The position numbers and the translations under genes are program-made. DNA of 64,000 nt from Diadema setosum. Taxonomy: Eukaryota > Echinodermata > Echinoidea > Diadematoida > Diadematidae. The DNA is taken from assembly GCF_964275005.1 (NCBI RefSeq), contig NC_092705.1, positions 9,846,641 through 9,910,640 on the forward strand. Reading direction: 5' to 3'. The first letter of the stretch is position 1. Every line of letters begins with the position of its first letter. The notes below the pieces were generated by a model. It worked only from the letters and a program-made list of their open reading frames with translations. It was not told the DNA's origin and searched no databases. Below are positions 22,836 through 33,097 of the stretch, one piece after another.

Positions 22836-24115
22836 TCCCTTTATTTGTTTTTTTTATTGTTCCATATTCCACATTTCAAGAAATACATAAAACATAGACA
22901 TCACAATACAAAAGCCTGGATGAATTGTCAAGTACAGCTTATAAGACAATAAAACATGTGAAATATGAGGAATCTACATAGAAGCATTGCTTGTAGGGTG
23001 TAGATTCCCAGATGCGGATGTGAGATTATTTCTTACTTGGTATATGTAATTAAAGGAATGACAATTTGTGAATTGGAGAAATATAAACGCCAAAAAGTAA
23101 AAAGAAAAAGAAAAAACAAAGAAAACAATGTCCGCGGCACAAGACTTCTTGAGAGTTGCGTGATCACCCGAGCGAGGTATACAAGTCAGATGCAGTGTAC
23201 AATAGCAGAGATACCAAATGTGTACAAAGGAAGTTCAGGAGATAATACAGAAATCACGAGCGAGGCACATGTTACATAATCGATAATGTCAGTAATGTGA
23301 AGTATGATCAGAGAATGTCGAGGAGGATTGAAGAATAGCTATAGATATGAATTCAGAAAAACTAGTTTAAGTTTATGCTTAAATGAATAGAGAAACTGGG
23401 ATTGGATTATTTCTCTATCCAACTCATTCCAAAATTTAGGTCCTGTCGTGGTTATTGTTTTTAAAGCAGATACGGTCCGTACAGGAGAAAGATGAAAAAA
23501 ATCTTTTTGTCTAGTAGGGTAAGAATGAACTTCAGTATTTTTGACGAACATCGAAGAAAACACATCAGGGAGACCACCTGAGTTTAACTGATACATAAAT
23601 GACCCGATATTGAAATGATATAAATCCTGGATCTTAAGTGTTCTACTGGAAAAGAATAAGACATTAGTGTGTTCCAAAAATGTGGCGAAGTTAATTATCC
23701 GTATAGCTCTTTTCTGTATCAGTAATAAAGAATTGAGTCTAGTTGTACAACAGTTTCCTCATGCCAGGATTCCATAACCTATATAAGGCAAAAATAGAGT
23801 AGAATACAATGAATGGAGAACATGTTTAGGAAAATACTGTTTTAACTTATACATAACACCTACATTTTTGGATAGTAATTTACGCAATGAATCAACATGA
23901 ACTTTCCATGTCAACTTACAATCAATATAAAGACCAAGGAATTTTATATATTCCACCTGGTTCAATTCCACGTCGTTAACAACCAACTTACCCGGTAAAA
24001 TATTGGTTATATTGATAAAAACCATAAATTTTGTCTTGGTCAAAATTATTATATCTTGGTTATTTGTGACGTTGGTCAAAGATTATTATATCTTGGTTAT
24101 TTGTGACGTTACATG
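22836..24115 (-). mobile_element. Minus-strand LINE 3' half inserted in the plus-strand LINE
   Basis: Frame 24079-23759 reads ILTKTKFMVF, KFLGLYIDCKLTWKVHVD and SLYSTLFLPYIGYGI. Frame 23677-23339 reads KIQDLYHFNIGSFMY, VHSYPTRQKDFFHL and TTGPKFWNEL. These are the RT thumb and C-terminal domain of a CR1-type LINE. It is 5'-truncated, starting just before the thumb. A direct repeat 'ATTATATCTTGGTTATTTGT' occurs twice at the 5' junction (about 24047 and 24085). Confidence 0.8.
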
Positions 24116-24249
24116 ATATATTTGTGAAAGTAAAGCAAATTATGATAAAAAGGCATTTCGAGTAATATCGCAACGTATGGAAAGTTTTAAATCGAGTCTT
24201 GACCATATCGACTGGTCTGTTATTTATTGTGTTACACTATAATACCAAT

Positions 24250-25350
24250 ATAGCAATAACAAGAAAGCGCTCGATGGAGACGGACGTGTCGCCATAGCTC
24301 TCTTGGTTCTGCAGCCACCGCCCCAATCCCTCACCACCACTTCATGGATCATTTTCTGACTCTTCCTGCATAACTTTTCAGCTCCAGCTCCAGAACAACT
24401 TTGCTTTCAACCTGCTGTAACGAACTTTTTGGAACTTAAGCGGTGAAATTCATTAAACTTGGAATTTGTTTGAAATTTGTGAACGCGCATCATCAGTCCA
24501 AATGGCGACCCGCCTTACTCGAGCTACCAGCAAAGACCGGTCTGTTCCCACCCAACACCCTCCGCAACCCAGCCGTGCCGACGCTAGCCAGTCTCACTCA
24601 AGGAGCGATGATGGCGCATCTAGTGACCTGACTTTGGCGGACATACAACAAAGTATAACTCGTTCTTCATCTACAGTATGTGCAAAGCTCGATACTCTTT
24701 CGCAAGAGGTCGCTTCAATTAACACCAAACTGTCAGAACTAGAAGACTCCGTAACCATGAACTCTGACAAGATAATCGAGATTGAGAGCAAGAAGCTTCC
24801 AGAAATGGAAAGCAAGATGGCAGCCGAAATTATCAAGCTCAAAAACAAGCTCACGGCAATGGAGATTTACTGCCGTCGCGCAAACCTGCTCTTTTACGGA
24901 GTGAAGTAAACGCCAAACGAAAATGTTGAGAGCACACTTCGTGACACGTTTTGCTACCTCGGAATAAGCGCAGACGATGCTGCCAATATTGCCCTCGTGA
25001 ACGTTCACCGGCTCCCCCGGCGCGACAACGCCAACGCTGCTTCCGGCCAAACCAACGGAGTCCCATCTCGAGACCCTGTTCCGCGAGCCATAGTTGCAAA
25101 GTTCGTCTATATCCGCGACAGGAATTGTGTTCTTGAATCGTTCGAACAGCGCCAGCGCCAAACAAGTCAGCCGCGAGCCAGCATCGGTCCCGGTCAGGAA
25201 TCCAAACGGATCACGGTCCGCACGGATGTGTCCCCTGCCCTCAATGCCAGGAGAAGCCTTATCGCGAAAACGGCCTACGACCTCAGAAAGCAAAAAAAAA
25301 AACAAAAAACCAAAAAAAAAAAACAAACAAACAAACAAAAAAAAAAACAC
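24250..25350 (+). mobile_element. L1/Tx1-type LINE 5' end with ORF1
   Basis: A short leader precedes ORF1 at 24502. The protein (MATRLTRATSKDRSVPT...) has a Ser/Gln-rich N-terminus, then a coiled coil (STVCAKLDTLSQEVASINTK to EMESKMAAEIIKLKNKL), then YCRRANLLFYGVK followed by one stop. The same frame set resumes VNVHRLPRRDN, PRAIVAKFVYIRDRN and ITVRTDVSPALNARRSL, the RRM and C-terminal parts. ORF1 proteins trimerise and bind the element's RNA. It breaks off in an A-rich tract (25291-25349) without ORF2. Confidence 0.8.
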
Positions 25351-26051
25351 GCTTCTACCATGATATACCTAGCTGGCACAGAAGTACTCCTTACATGGAA
25401 AGAAAAAGGCTGCGCGACTTGGAACCTGTACCGTGACTGAATCTGTAAGCCGCGAGTCTTGTGTTATCTCCAGCTCCTATGTGCACCTTTAAGTTAGAAT
25501 ATCTCTTGCGACTTGATTGGTAGGCAAGTACCCAAGTTGTTATCGTTTACATTAGTGTTTCTTCCTTTCTAACTTACCCAGCCATTGCTATGAATTCTGA
25601 ATAACAATTCCAAATCTTCTGCCAACTACGTAAATTTAGTCTGACTGATGTAACCTCACTCTCAAATCTTTAAAAGGAAGTCTTGCCCAAATGGGTACCA
25701 TTAGTGTTGATGACTTGTTCTTTTCCCTTCCTTTTTTTGTCATTTATATTAGTGAAACATAACACTTAGCTATCATACTAAGTGTATAAAGCCGAAGCCA
25801 CGGCTCAGACAGTCATTCGGTTGAAATGAATTTTGAAGTATAAACGTAGTTGTATTTAACAGTGCGCTCATAATACGTTCATGTGATCGAATAGCAATGA
25901 TTTAATACACTGTCCAACAAATTTGCTCTTTATACTGACAGGAAGAAGGTGTCTCCCTCTTTTTTTCCACATCTGTTCTAATATTCAGCAATTGCAACCA
26001 AAAAAAAAATGCAAAACGTCATATTCTTTCTTTTGAAGTCTTTGACTACTA
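25351..26051. other. No gene seen; flank of the pogo-like element
   Basis: AT-rich. The block 'ATGCAAAACGTCATA..CTTTCT' at about 26009-26035 recurs on the far side at 28411-28435, so the target probably carried a short tandem repeat before insertion. Confidence 0.5.
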
Positions 26052-26399
26052 CAGTTAAACTCGCATAAGTCGATCTTCTCGGGACTGAGCAAAACACATC
26101 GACTTAGGCGAGTTTCGACTTGTACGTAAGTCGAAAAAAATCGACTTAAAGTTACACCACACGTACATAAGCGTGTATAATGTACATGTATGTTGTCTAC
26201 TCTGGAGCCGAGAGCTGGAGCGGTGTGCCCGATATTTGCCCTTCAGCAAGACACTTTATCCACATTGATGCAGGCCAGGGCTCCACACTAACTTTTATTT
26301 TGGTGGCCCCAAAATGATTGATTTTTATTTTTTGGTGGCCCGAACAAAAAAAAAAAAAAAAAAAAAAACAAGCAAAACTAAATCGGTCCTACGTTCGGT

Positions 26400-27575
26400 C
26401 CGAAAGTTACCGTTATTTATTTCTGATTGTAAAAGCAATCATCCACCATTTACAAGTATTTTAACACCTTCCGGAGCCGAATGTTGCCGTTAATCATTTT
26501 CAAATGTAAAAACAAGCAACCGACATTCATTCTAGGATCTTACGGAGCTGAATATCATCCTTATTCATTTCCGAACGTAAAAAGCAAACATCCGCTTTTT
26601 ATTTCATCATCTAAATGAGCCGATTGATACCGTTAATCATTTCCAAATGTAAAAGAAACAATCTGTTACTTATTTTAGCATCGTACGGAGCAGAATATTA
26701 CCGTTATTCGATCTCCAAATTCAAAAGCAAACACCCGACATTTATTTTATGATCGTAAGGAGCCGAATGTTACTGCTGTCCACTTCCGAAAGTGAAATGA
26801 ATCATCTGACATTTATTTTGGCATCTTCAGGAGTCGAATGTTACATGCTATTTACTTTCGAACGTAAAAGCGAACTTTCGGCAATTATTTCATCATCGCA
26901 CTGAGTTGAATACTATAGTTGTTCATTTCCGAACGCCAAAGCAAACATTCAACATTTATTTTAGCATCTTCCGGAGCTGAATGTTACTGCTATTTACTTT
27001 CGAACATAAAAGCAAACATAAGACATTCATTTTATCATCGCACGGAGTTGAATACTATTGTTATTCATTTCCGAACGTTAAAGCAAATTATCAAACATTA
27101 ACTTTACCATCAAACGCAGCTAAATGTTACTGTTATTCATTTCGAAATTTAAAAGCAAACATCCGACAGTTATTTAGCATCGTATGGAGAAGAATATTAC
27201 TGCTATTCACTTACGAACGTAAAAACAATCATCTGACATTTATTTTAGCATCTTCTGGAGCCGAATGTTATTGCTATTTACTTTCGAAAGTAAAAGCAAA
27301 CACCCGACATTTATCTCATCGTCGTACGAAGTTGATTATTATTGTTATTCATTTTCGAACGTCAAAGGGATAATTCGACATTTACTTTAGCATCTTCCGG
27401 AGCTGAATGTTAATGTTATTTACTTTCGAACGTAACAGTAAACATCCGACATTTATTTCATCATCGTACGAAGTTGATTATTATTGTTATTCATTTCCGA
27501 ACGTCAAAGGGATAATTCGACATTTACTTTAGCATCTTCCGGAGCTGAATGTAATTGTTATTTACTTTCGAAAAG
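26400..27575. repeat. 71-bp minisatellite, about 17 diverged units
   Basis: Units begin with a GGAGCCGAATGTTA-like core near 26404, 26474, 26547, 26617, 26690, 26762, 26833, 26903, 26977, 27047, 27117, 27188, 27259, 27330, 27402, 27472 and 27543. Each continues with TTATTCATTTCCGAACGTAA and CCGACATTTATTTTA. The last units form a near-identical doublet of about 142 bp. Confidence 0.9.
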
Positions 27576-27894
27576 TAGTTACATGTGTACGTGTATGTGT
27601 ACGTGTGCAACGTGGACAAGTTATTAATTTCAAAGCCTTGTATTGTTTAAGGTATTGTGATATACTGATCTTATGTAAGCCTGAGGTTGAGACTATTTTA
27701 TTATTATATCCGTTCTCGCTCTCACCCTCTCTACTTTCAGAGAAAGGCAAACATTCGGCTTTTTTGGTGGCCCGGCGTGCGTTTTTGGTGACCCCGGTCG
27801 CAAATTAACCATTCGCGAAATCGTGATTCGATTCGCGAAAAGACTCCGCTAAATATAAGGCATAGATCGCTACACTCGGCAGGGGCTACGTCGT

Positions 27895-28100
27895 CCTTTC
27901 ACCAGGTCTCGTTACAAAACCAAAATCTCGCGTGAGTTCTTGCGTTACCTATCGTTAATGTTAACGAAACATCGTTAATTTGCGCTAGGGATCGTTACTC
28001 ATCGTTGCTACAAACGTTAATTTTTCCGATCGTTAGTTTGCGTTACTAACGATTCAGGTGAAACCGCTTGCGTTAATGAAACGTTAATGTTTATTTACGC
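27895..28100. repeat. CGTTA-rich direct-repeat block
   Basis: The motif CGTTA, often as ATCGTTA or GCGTTA, occurs more than ten times in about 200 bp, with the inverted form TAACG between them. It has no reading frame and lies inside the pogo-like element. Confidence 0.7.
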
Positions 28101-29088
28101 AGTTTCTTTTGGTATATACTGTATGTAAACAAAAACTGGCGTCTCGTGATTTTGACAGTGATTTATTACACAATAAAATCTTATTCGACTTAGGCACAGT
28201 GAATTCAATGGTTTTTCCGTGAAAGTGTTCTTGGAATTTCATCGACTTAAGCGAGTATTCGACTTAAAAAATTCGACTTATGAGTGAATTAATACACGTA
28301 AGTCAATGGGGAAAAATCGGGACTTTTTAAAATTATCGACTTGCGCGATTATTCGACATATGCGATGTCGACTTAGGCGAGTTTAACTGTATATCCGACA
28401 TGAAAAAAGAAATGCAAAACGTCATACGCTTTCTGTTGTAGTAATTGATTACTATATCCGACATGAAATAGTTCGTGTACTTCGTTAAGACTGAATTAAA
28501 CATAACCTCTGTCTTCTTTTTTTCACAACTTCATAAAAATTATGATATTATTATATTTCATATGTAATGAGAACAGACGTAAATTGCAATGACGTTCATA
28601 TTTTGACTGCAAAGGATTTTTTTTTTCAAGAGTGGGGGAAGGAGGGGGTGGCTGCGGGTAATATCTGGAGAAAGCGGTTTATAGAAGACATGTATGTAAG
28701 CAATTTCTTACTGATTATGTATTTTTCTGTGTGCTTCGAGTACGCACACGACACAGCGTTTGATCTTCGTTTCTACTTAGATTTTGTTTTGTGCTCAGTA
28801 GTGTTTGCTTTTTGCCTTGACATACATTCCTTGTACGCTACACCAAAATCGATCTCACCTGTGCGTACCAACAATTTGATTTTTCACAATTGTGCATACT
28901 TATGAACGTACGTATAGCCGCATGTATGTTAAGACCTAAACAGAGAACTGGATTGCCATTTTCATTATGTAAAGTACCAGTACTCAGTATACCTGTCTAT
29001 ATTGCTCTTTTCACGCCCACTGTGCTGTCTCTCTTAGCGAAATTCACAAAAATTTACATAACAGTGTTAATGAAATTCCTATTGCGTA

Positions 29089-29480
29089 TGCAAAAATGTG
29101 TTATGCCGGTGCTCTCGACAGCTACCAACTTGTCGTCAGCTTTCAGTAATCTGCCGTTCTTATGTATGCAAAAACGTGCTATTCCGGTGTCTTTGACCGC
29201 TCAAACCAACTTACTACCTGTTCTCAGCTATTTGTTATTGTATATGCAAAGATGTATTACCACGGTGCTTCTGAATTTCTAAATTTGTTATCAATGTTTA
29301 TGCAAAAATGTGTCACCCTGGTGTATCTGACTCCTCTATGTAAGTTGCCACTTACCCTCAGGAAACTGTTATCATTGTGTTTACACAAATGTGTTTCTAC
29401 GGTGTTTTCGACCACTCTCAATAATTTATTGTCTGTTTGCCTTTGCAATTACCTCTCTGAACTGTTCAGTGCAATTTTGC
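29089..29480 (+). repeat. Tandem repeats of about 75 bp in the LINE leader
   Basis: Units start ATGCAAAAATGTGT or similar at 29089, 29164, 29243 and 29300, with a more diverged one near 29381. Each is followed by GGTGC/GGTGT and a 'GAC.GCT' segment. They keep long frames open in two phases, but the peptides are repeat products. Confidence 0.65.
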
Positions 29481-31071
29481 CCTCCTATAGACTAGTAACA
29501 ACCACATTCCCTACGCATTATGCTCACGCAGTTACCGTTGAATTTTTGACATGCCTTGTTTTGCGTATGGAAACTGAACATTCCTTAACCGTCTATCATC
29601 AGGGTAAATGTTCTTTCACTTAATCTCCTTTAAAACCTAACAACAGATGTATTCTTGAGCAGCTATTTTCTGTAAACAGCCTATCTTTATATTCACCTAT
29701 TTTGTATCATGCACAATAATGAATCCAAATACCACTGTTAACACGAACGCCGCTGCTCTTAGCATGCTTTATCCTCAGTCATTTGCTGATATGACACCAA
29801 TAATCTCAGTAAACAGCGAAGAGAGCGCAGATTCCGACATCGTCACTTTCTTAAATACGCAAACTCCTGAATTAAGACTAGATTTCGACTGTAACGACGC
29901 CGCAGTCCAAAATGTATTCACTCACTATCACACAGAGGATGAACGTCTTTCACTCACTCACAACGACGTAACTCAACTTTTTATTTCACATTTTAATATC
30001 AGAAGCTTAAATAAAAACTTTGATTAATTTCTTTCTTTTGTGAGCACGTTAAAAACCGAATATAATGTTATCGGGCTTAGTGAAACTTTGCTAAAGGAGA
30101 CATCACCCTCTTCGCTGCTTACAATAGACGGTTTTAGACTCAGAACAAATAATAGAACATGGAAGAAAGGAGGAGGAGTCGGATTTTATGTGTCACAGAA
30201 TTTAGATTGTGGTGTTTTGTTTTTTTTTTTTGGAAAAATATAGCGTGATGTCAGAAGTTTTTGAGAGTGTGTTTATCGAGGTCAAAACTTTAAATAAGGT
30301 AATATTATAATTGGGGAGATTTATCGACCACCAAGCTCAAACCCTGCTGAATTTTTAGAGTTATTCTGCGGCCTTATTTCGAGCAGATATTTTGATAGTA
30401 AGACATGTTTTGTCATGGGTGATTTTAACCTCAATCTTCTTAATTACAATGATAATCTTATATGCGCAGATTTTCTTAACCTTATGTTGTCGAAATCATT
30501 TATTCCCCTTACGAGAAAACCGACTCGAATAACCGATGATGTATCTACTCTTATTGATAACATTTTTGTAAATGACTTATTTTCTGACATCACATATGGC
30601 ATAATAGTTTCTGACGTCACTGATCATTTTCCAATCTATGCCCTTGTGTCCAATTTTATGACTGCTAATGTTTTTCACACCCATAATCCCGGTATTCGTG
30701 TAATGTCTGAATCCAACTTTAATAAACTTAGGGAGAAATTAAGTTCAGAAGATTGGTCCACCGTATACACTCAAAGCGATATGATTTAGCATTTGAAAAT
30801 TTTATGAATATTTTGATTACTAACTATGAATCTAGTGTTCCTCTCCAAAGGCCTCGCCATTCAAATTACAAAAAAGTACCTCGACAACCATGGGTAACAA
30901 TATCTCTTCTCAGGTCCATTAACCGCAAGAATATTTTTTTTTTTTCATAAATATCGCAAAGATCCATGCCCTCGAAATAAATCAAGATATACTCGATATC
31001 GGAATATATTGACATCCTTAATACATGTTGCTAAGCGGAATTATTTTTCGCGACAGTTTGTTAAATATAAA

Positions 31072-33097
31072 TGTAACACGGGTATGTTGGAGAACATACT
31101 GTTGCTCTAGTCTAAGTTCAAGTTCCATCCTTGGTAAACTCTTTCGTTTCCTGATGAAAAGGCCACCAGGCGACCACCTTAGCACCCGGCGTTTGTTTTG
31201 TAAATAAATCCCTTTCTTACCTGAGAGCTGAATGAACATCATCGGGCGTGGGTCAGCACAAGTTCTTCACTTTGCAGAACTGTGTTGACCAAGCCAAATG
31301 TGTTCTCCCCCTGCTCTCTATACAGGTAAGAATTATTCTACTTCATATACTCTATTGCTATCTCTGTATGTTTCACACATTGACACGTCATTAATAAGTA
31401 TGTTGTGTTTTGATAATCACAGGATTACCAAATTATAGATATGGTTGAGAATTCGTTATATCAAGTTATAATATATGAAGTTATGATTTTACCAACTGCA
31501 GTTAACTTCTGGTCGCTGTCCTGCAATAGTAGTTTATTCCAGTTGTTGAAAACAACCGATGAGATATATACATTATTCTCACTTTTCTATATAGCCTTGA
31601 TATATTCAAGGAGTTAGGGATTGACCTGTAGTTATCTTTAACAAATTTGCATTTGGTAACTGGCTCAGTTGCGAGATACAGTGGCGGTAAGCCCCATTGG
31701 TAAGTTAAGCGTTAGCGATTATGATAATGCTGTCATATTATCGACAGCTTAATTCATTTATATGTCGATGAATATTTTATGAGATAGGTCCGTAGCAATA
31801 TTCAATGTATATAGAGTGTCAAAATCAAAGTACATGCTGTATATAGTGGATAGCTTTTCGTTTAATACTGAACTTACATTGCATGTGAAGGAACACGTGG
31901 CTTTTCTTAGCATATCATACAATAATGTTATGTAGAGGGTAGCATCTGTGTGTGTGTGTGTGTGTGTGTGCGTGTGTGTGTGATTGTGTGTGATTGCTTG
32001 TGTGTTGTGGGTGTGTGTGTATGTGTGTGCGTGTATGTGTTATCTGTGCCCCGTGTTAGTCACTAGCATATAGAAGAGGTAGTTGGTTCGATGTAGAGTA
32101 TATAGGACGCTAGTTTTCATGTTCAGGCCCGCTCATATTGTTTAAGTAAGTTTTGTATACAAGGCAGTGGACAGGGTGTGTATTTGTATGTTATAGTACG
32201 ATAGGTGAATGGGGTCTGCGCGAGTAGACTATGCCGGCTGACCACGGCTTTTTAAGACCACACTATGGCGGAGGGCCATTGTCAAGTTTCTTTGCCCCTG
32301 TGGAGGCCGGAAAGATGTGCTGGTAGCTCTTTTGTTTCAAAGTCTTAATGGGAGAAGTCTCTCCCCATCTCCTTTTCTCTAGGCCTGGAATGGGGCGCAA
32401 AGAGGTGATAACTTTTTGTATAGTATATGCTCAGCGCACACGCTGGTTAAAACTTCCTTTGTATATTTTGTTGGCTTTTTACACGCTGGGGAGCCCAGCG
32501 TGTCCTCGCCTTAGCTTTATTTTAGTTTGTGAGTTTACAAAGTGCTTAATCCATCTCAGGGTTCTGTATGGGGGCCTTTCCCATGCGTTTTGTTGAGTGT
32601 ATTTGAGAGCGTGTATGTAATCTATATAGAGAGAGATAAGTTAAGTCAATGTGTACAGAAATGAAGTTTGAGTTAATGGGAAATAGTAAGTGTAATAGGA
32701 TATCTGGTGATAGAGTAATATGTAGTTAATAGTACTAAGGGGTAGTTTGGATATTATGTTGTATGTAATATGTCAGTGTACATAGTGAATGTGAAAATTG
32801 TGATTGTTATGTTTTTTGTAAACTGAAAGTATTATGTATCATGTTGAATGTGAATAAAGACTTCGCAGAACTGTGTTGACCAAGCCAGATGTGTTCCCCC
32901 CCCCCCCCTGCTCTCTATACAGGTGTCATATCTCGCGAGGTCAGGGACCCATTCTTGCATCGTCACCCCCTTTTTCTTGTTTTTTGTTGCGTGAACGCCC
33001 CCTGCAACCCCTTACCCACAAGCAGGCTACGACTATACACAAAGGAAAGCAAGTGCGCTGTTAGCTGTCGCGCTTGCAACAAAACACGGGCGTTACA
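31072..33097. mobile_element. LTR-type fossil (Ty3/gypsy-like), inserted in the LINE
   Basis: The element begins TGTAACACGGG and ends CGGGCGTTACA, a TG...CA pair with inverted ends typical of LTRs. It is flanked by a 4-bp duplication TAAA (31068-31071, 33098-33101). A (GT)n tract lies at about 31948-32040 and an AATAAA near 32851. A block of about 53 bp starting GCAGAACTGTGTTGACC occurs twice inside (near 31275 and 32866). No pol-type coding is seen, so a solo LTR is the likeliest reading. It is younger than the LINE it interrupts. Confidence 0.55.

Larger units (their letters stand above)
21910..24245 (+). mobile_element. LINE endonuclease-region remnant, split twice
   Basis: The plus-strand pieces follow endonuclease order. 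21910-22197 has IEGYTLVSKDKTRNHGGGVA. 22613-22835 has HGDFDIDLFHYNEKPQ. 24116-24245 has RVISQRMESFKSSL and DHIDWSV, the connector just after the endonuclease. The gaps are a LINE 3' tail (about 22198-22612) and a minus-strand LINE (about 22836-24115). It is cut off on the right by the ORF1-bearing element at 24250. CR1/jockey-type, dead. Confidence 0.7.
26052..28389. mobile_element. pogo/Tigger-like element, non-autonomous
   Basis: The ends CAGTTAAACTCGCATAAGTCG on the left and, reversed, CAGTTAAACTCGCCTAAGTCG on the right are flanked by TA (26050-26051, 28390-28391). CAG ends with a TA target and CTCG..TAAGTCGA subterminal repeats fit pogo/Tigger of Tc1/mariner. Further CGACTTA motifs line both ends (26090-26155, 28160-28380). 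The 2,338-bp interior holds a SINE-like scrap (26193-26270), a hAT-like end (26276) and a long minisatellite. No transposase frame is present. Confidence 0.75.

Noticed and set aside
24739-25350. 203-codon minus-strand frame with Phe-rich start
   Set aside because: It is antisense to the LINE ORF1 and its start is the complement of an A-rich tract.
26400-27575. CRISPR-like array
   Set aside because: The 71-bp units are contiguous and diverged, without unique spacers, in a eukaryotic transposon; this is a minisatellite.
28567-28905. 112-codon hydrophobic frame
   Set aside because: No family features, and it adjoins the repetitive LINE leader; treated as non-coding.
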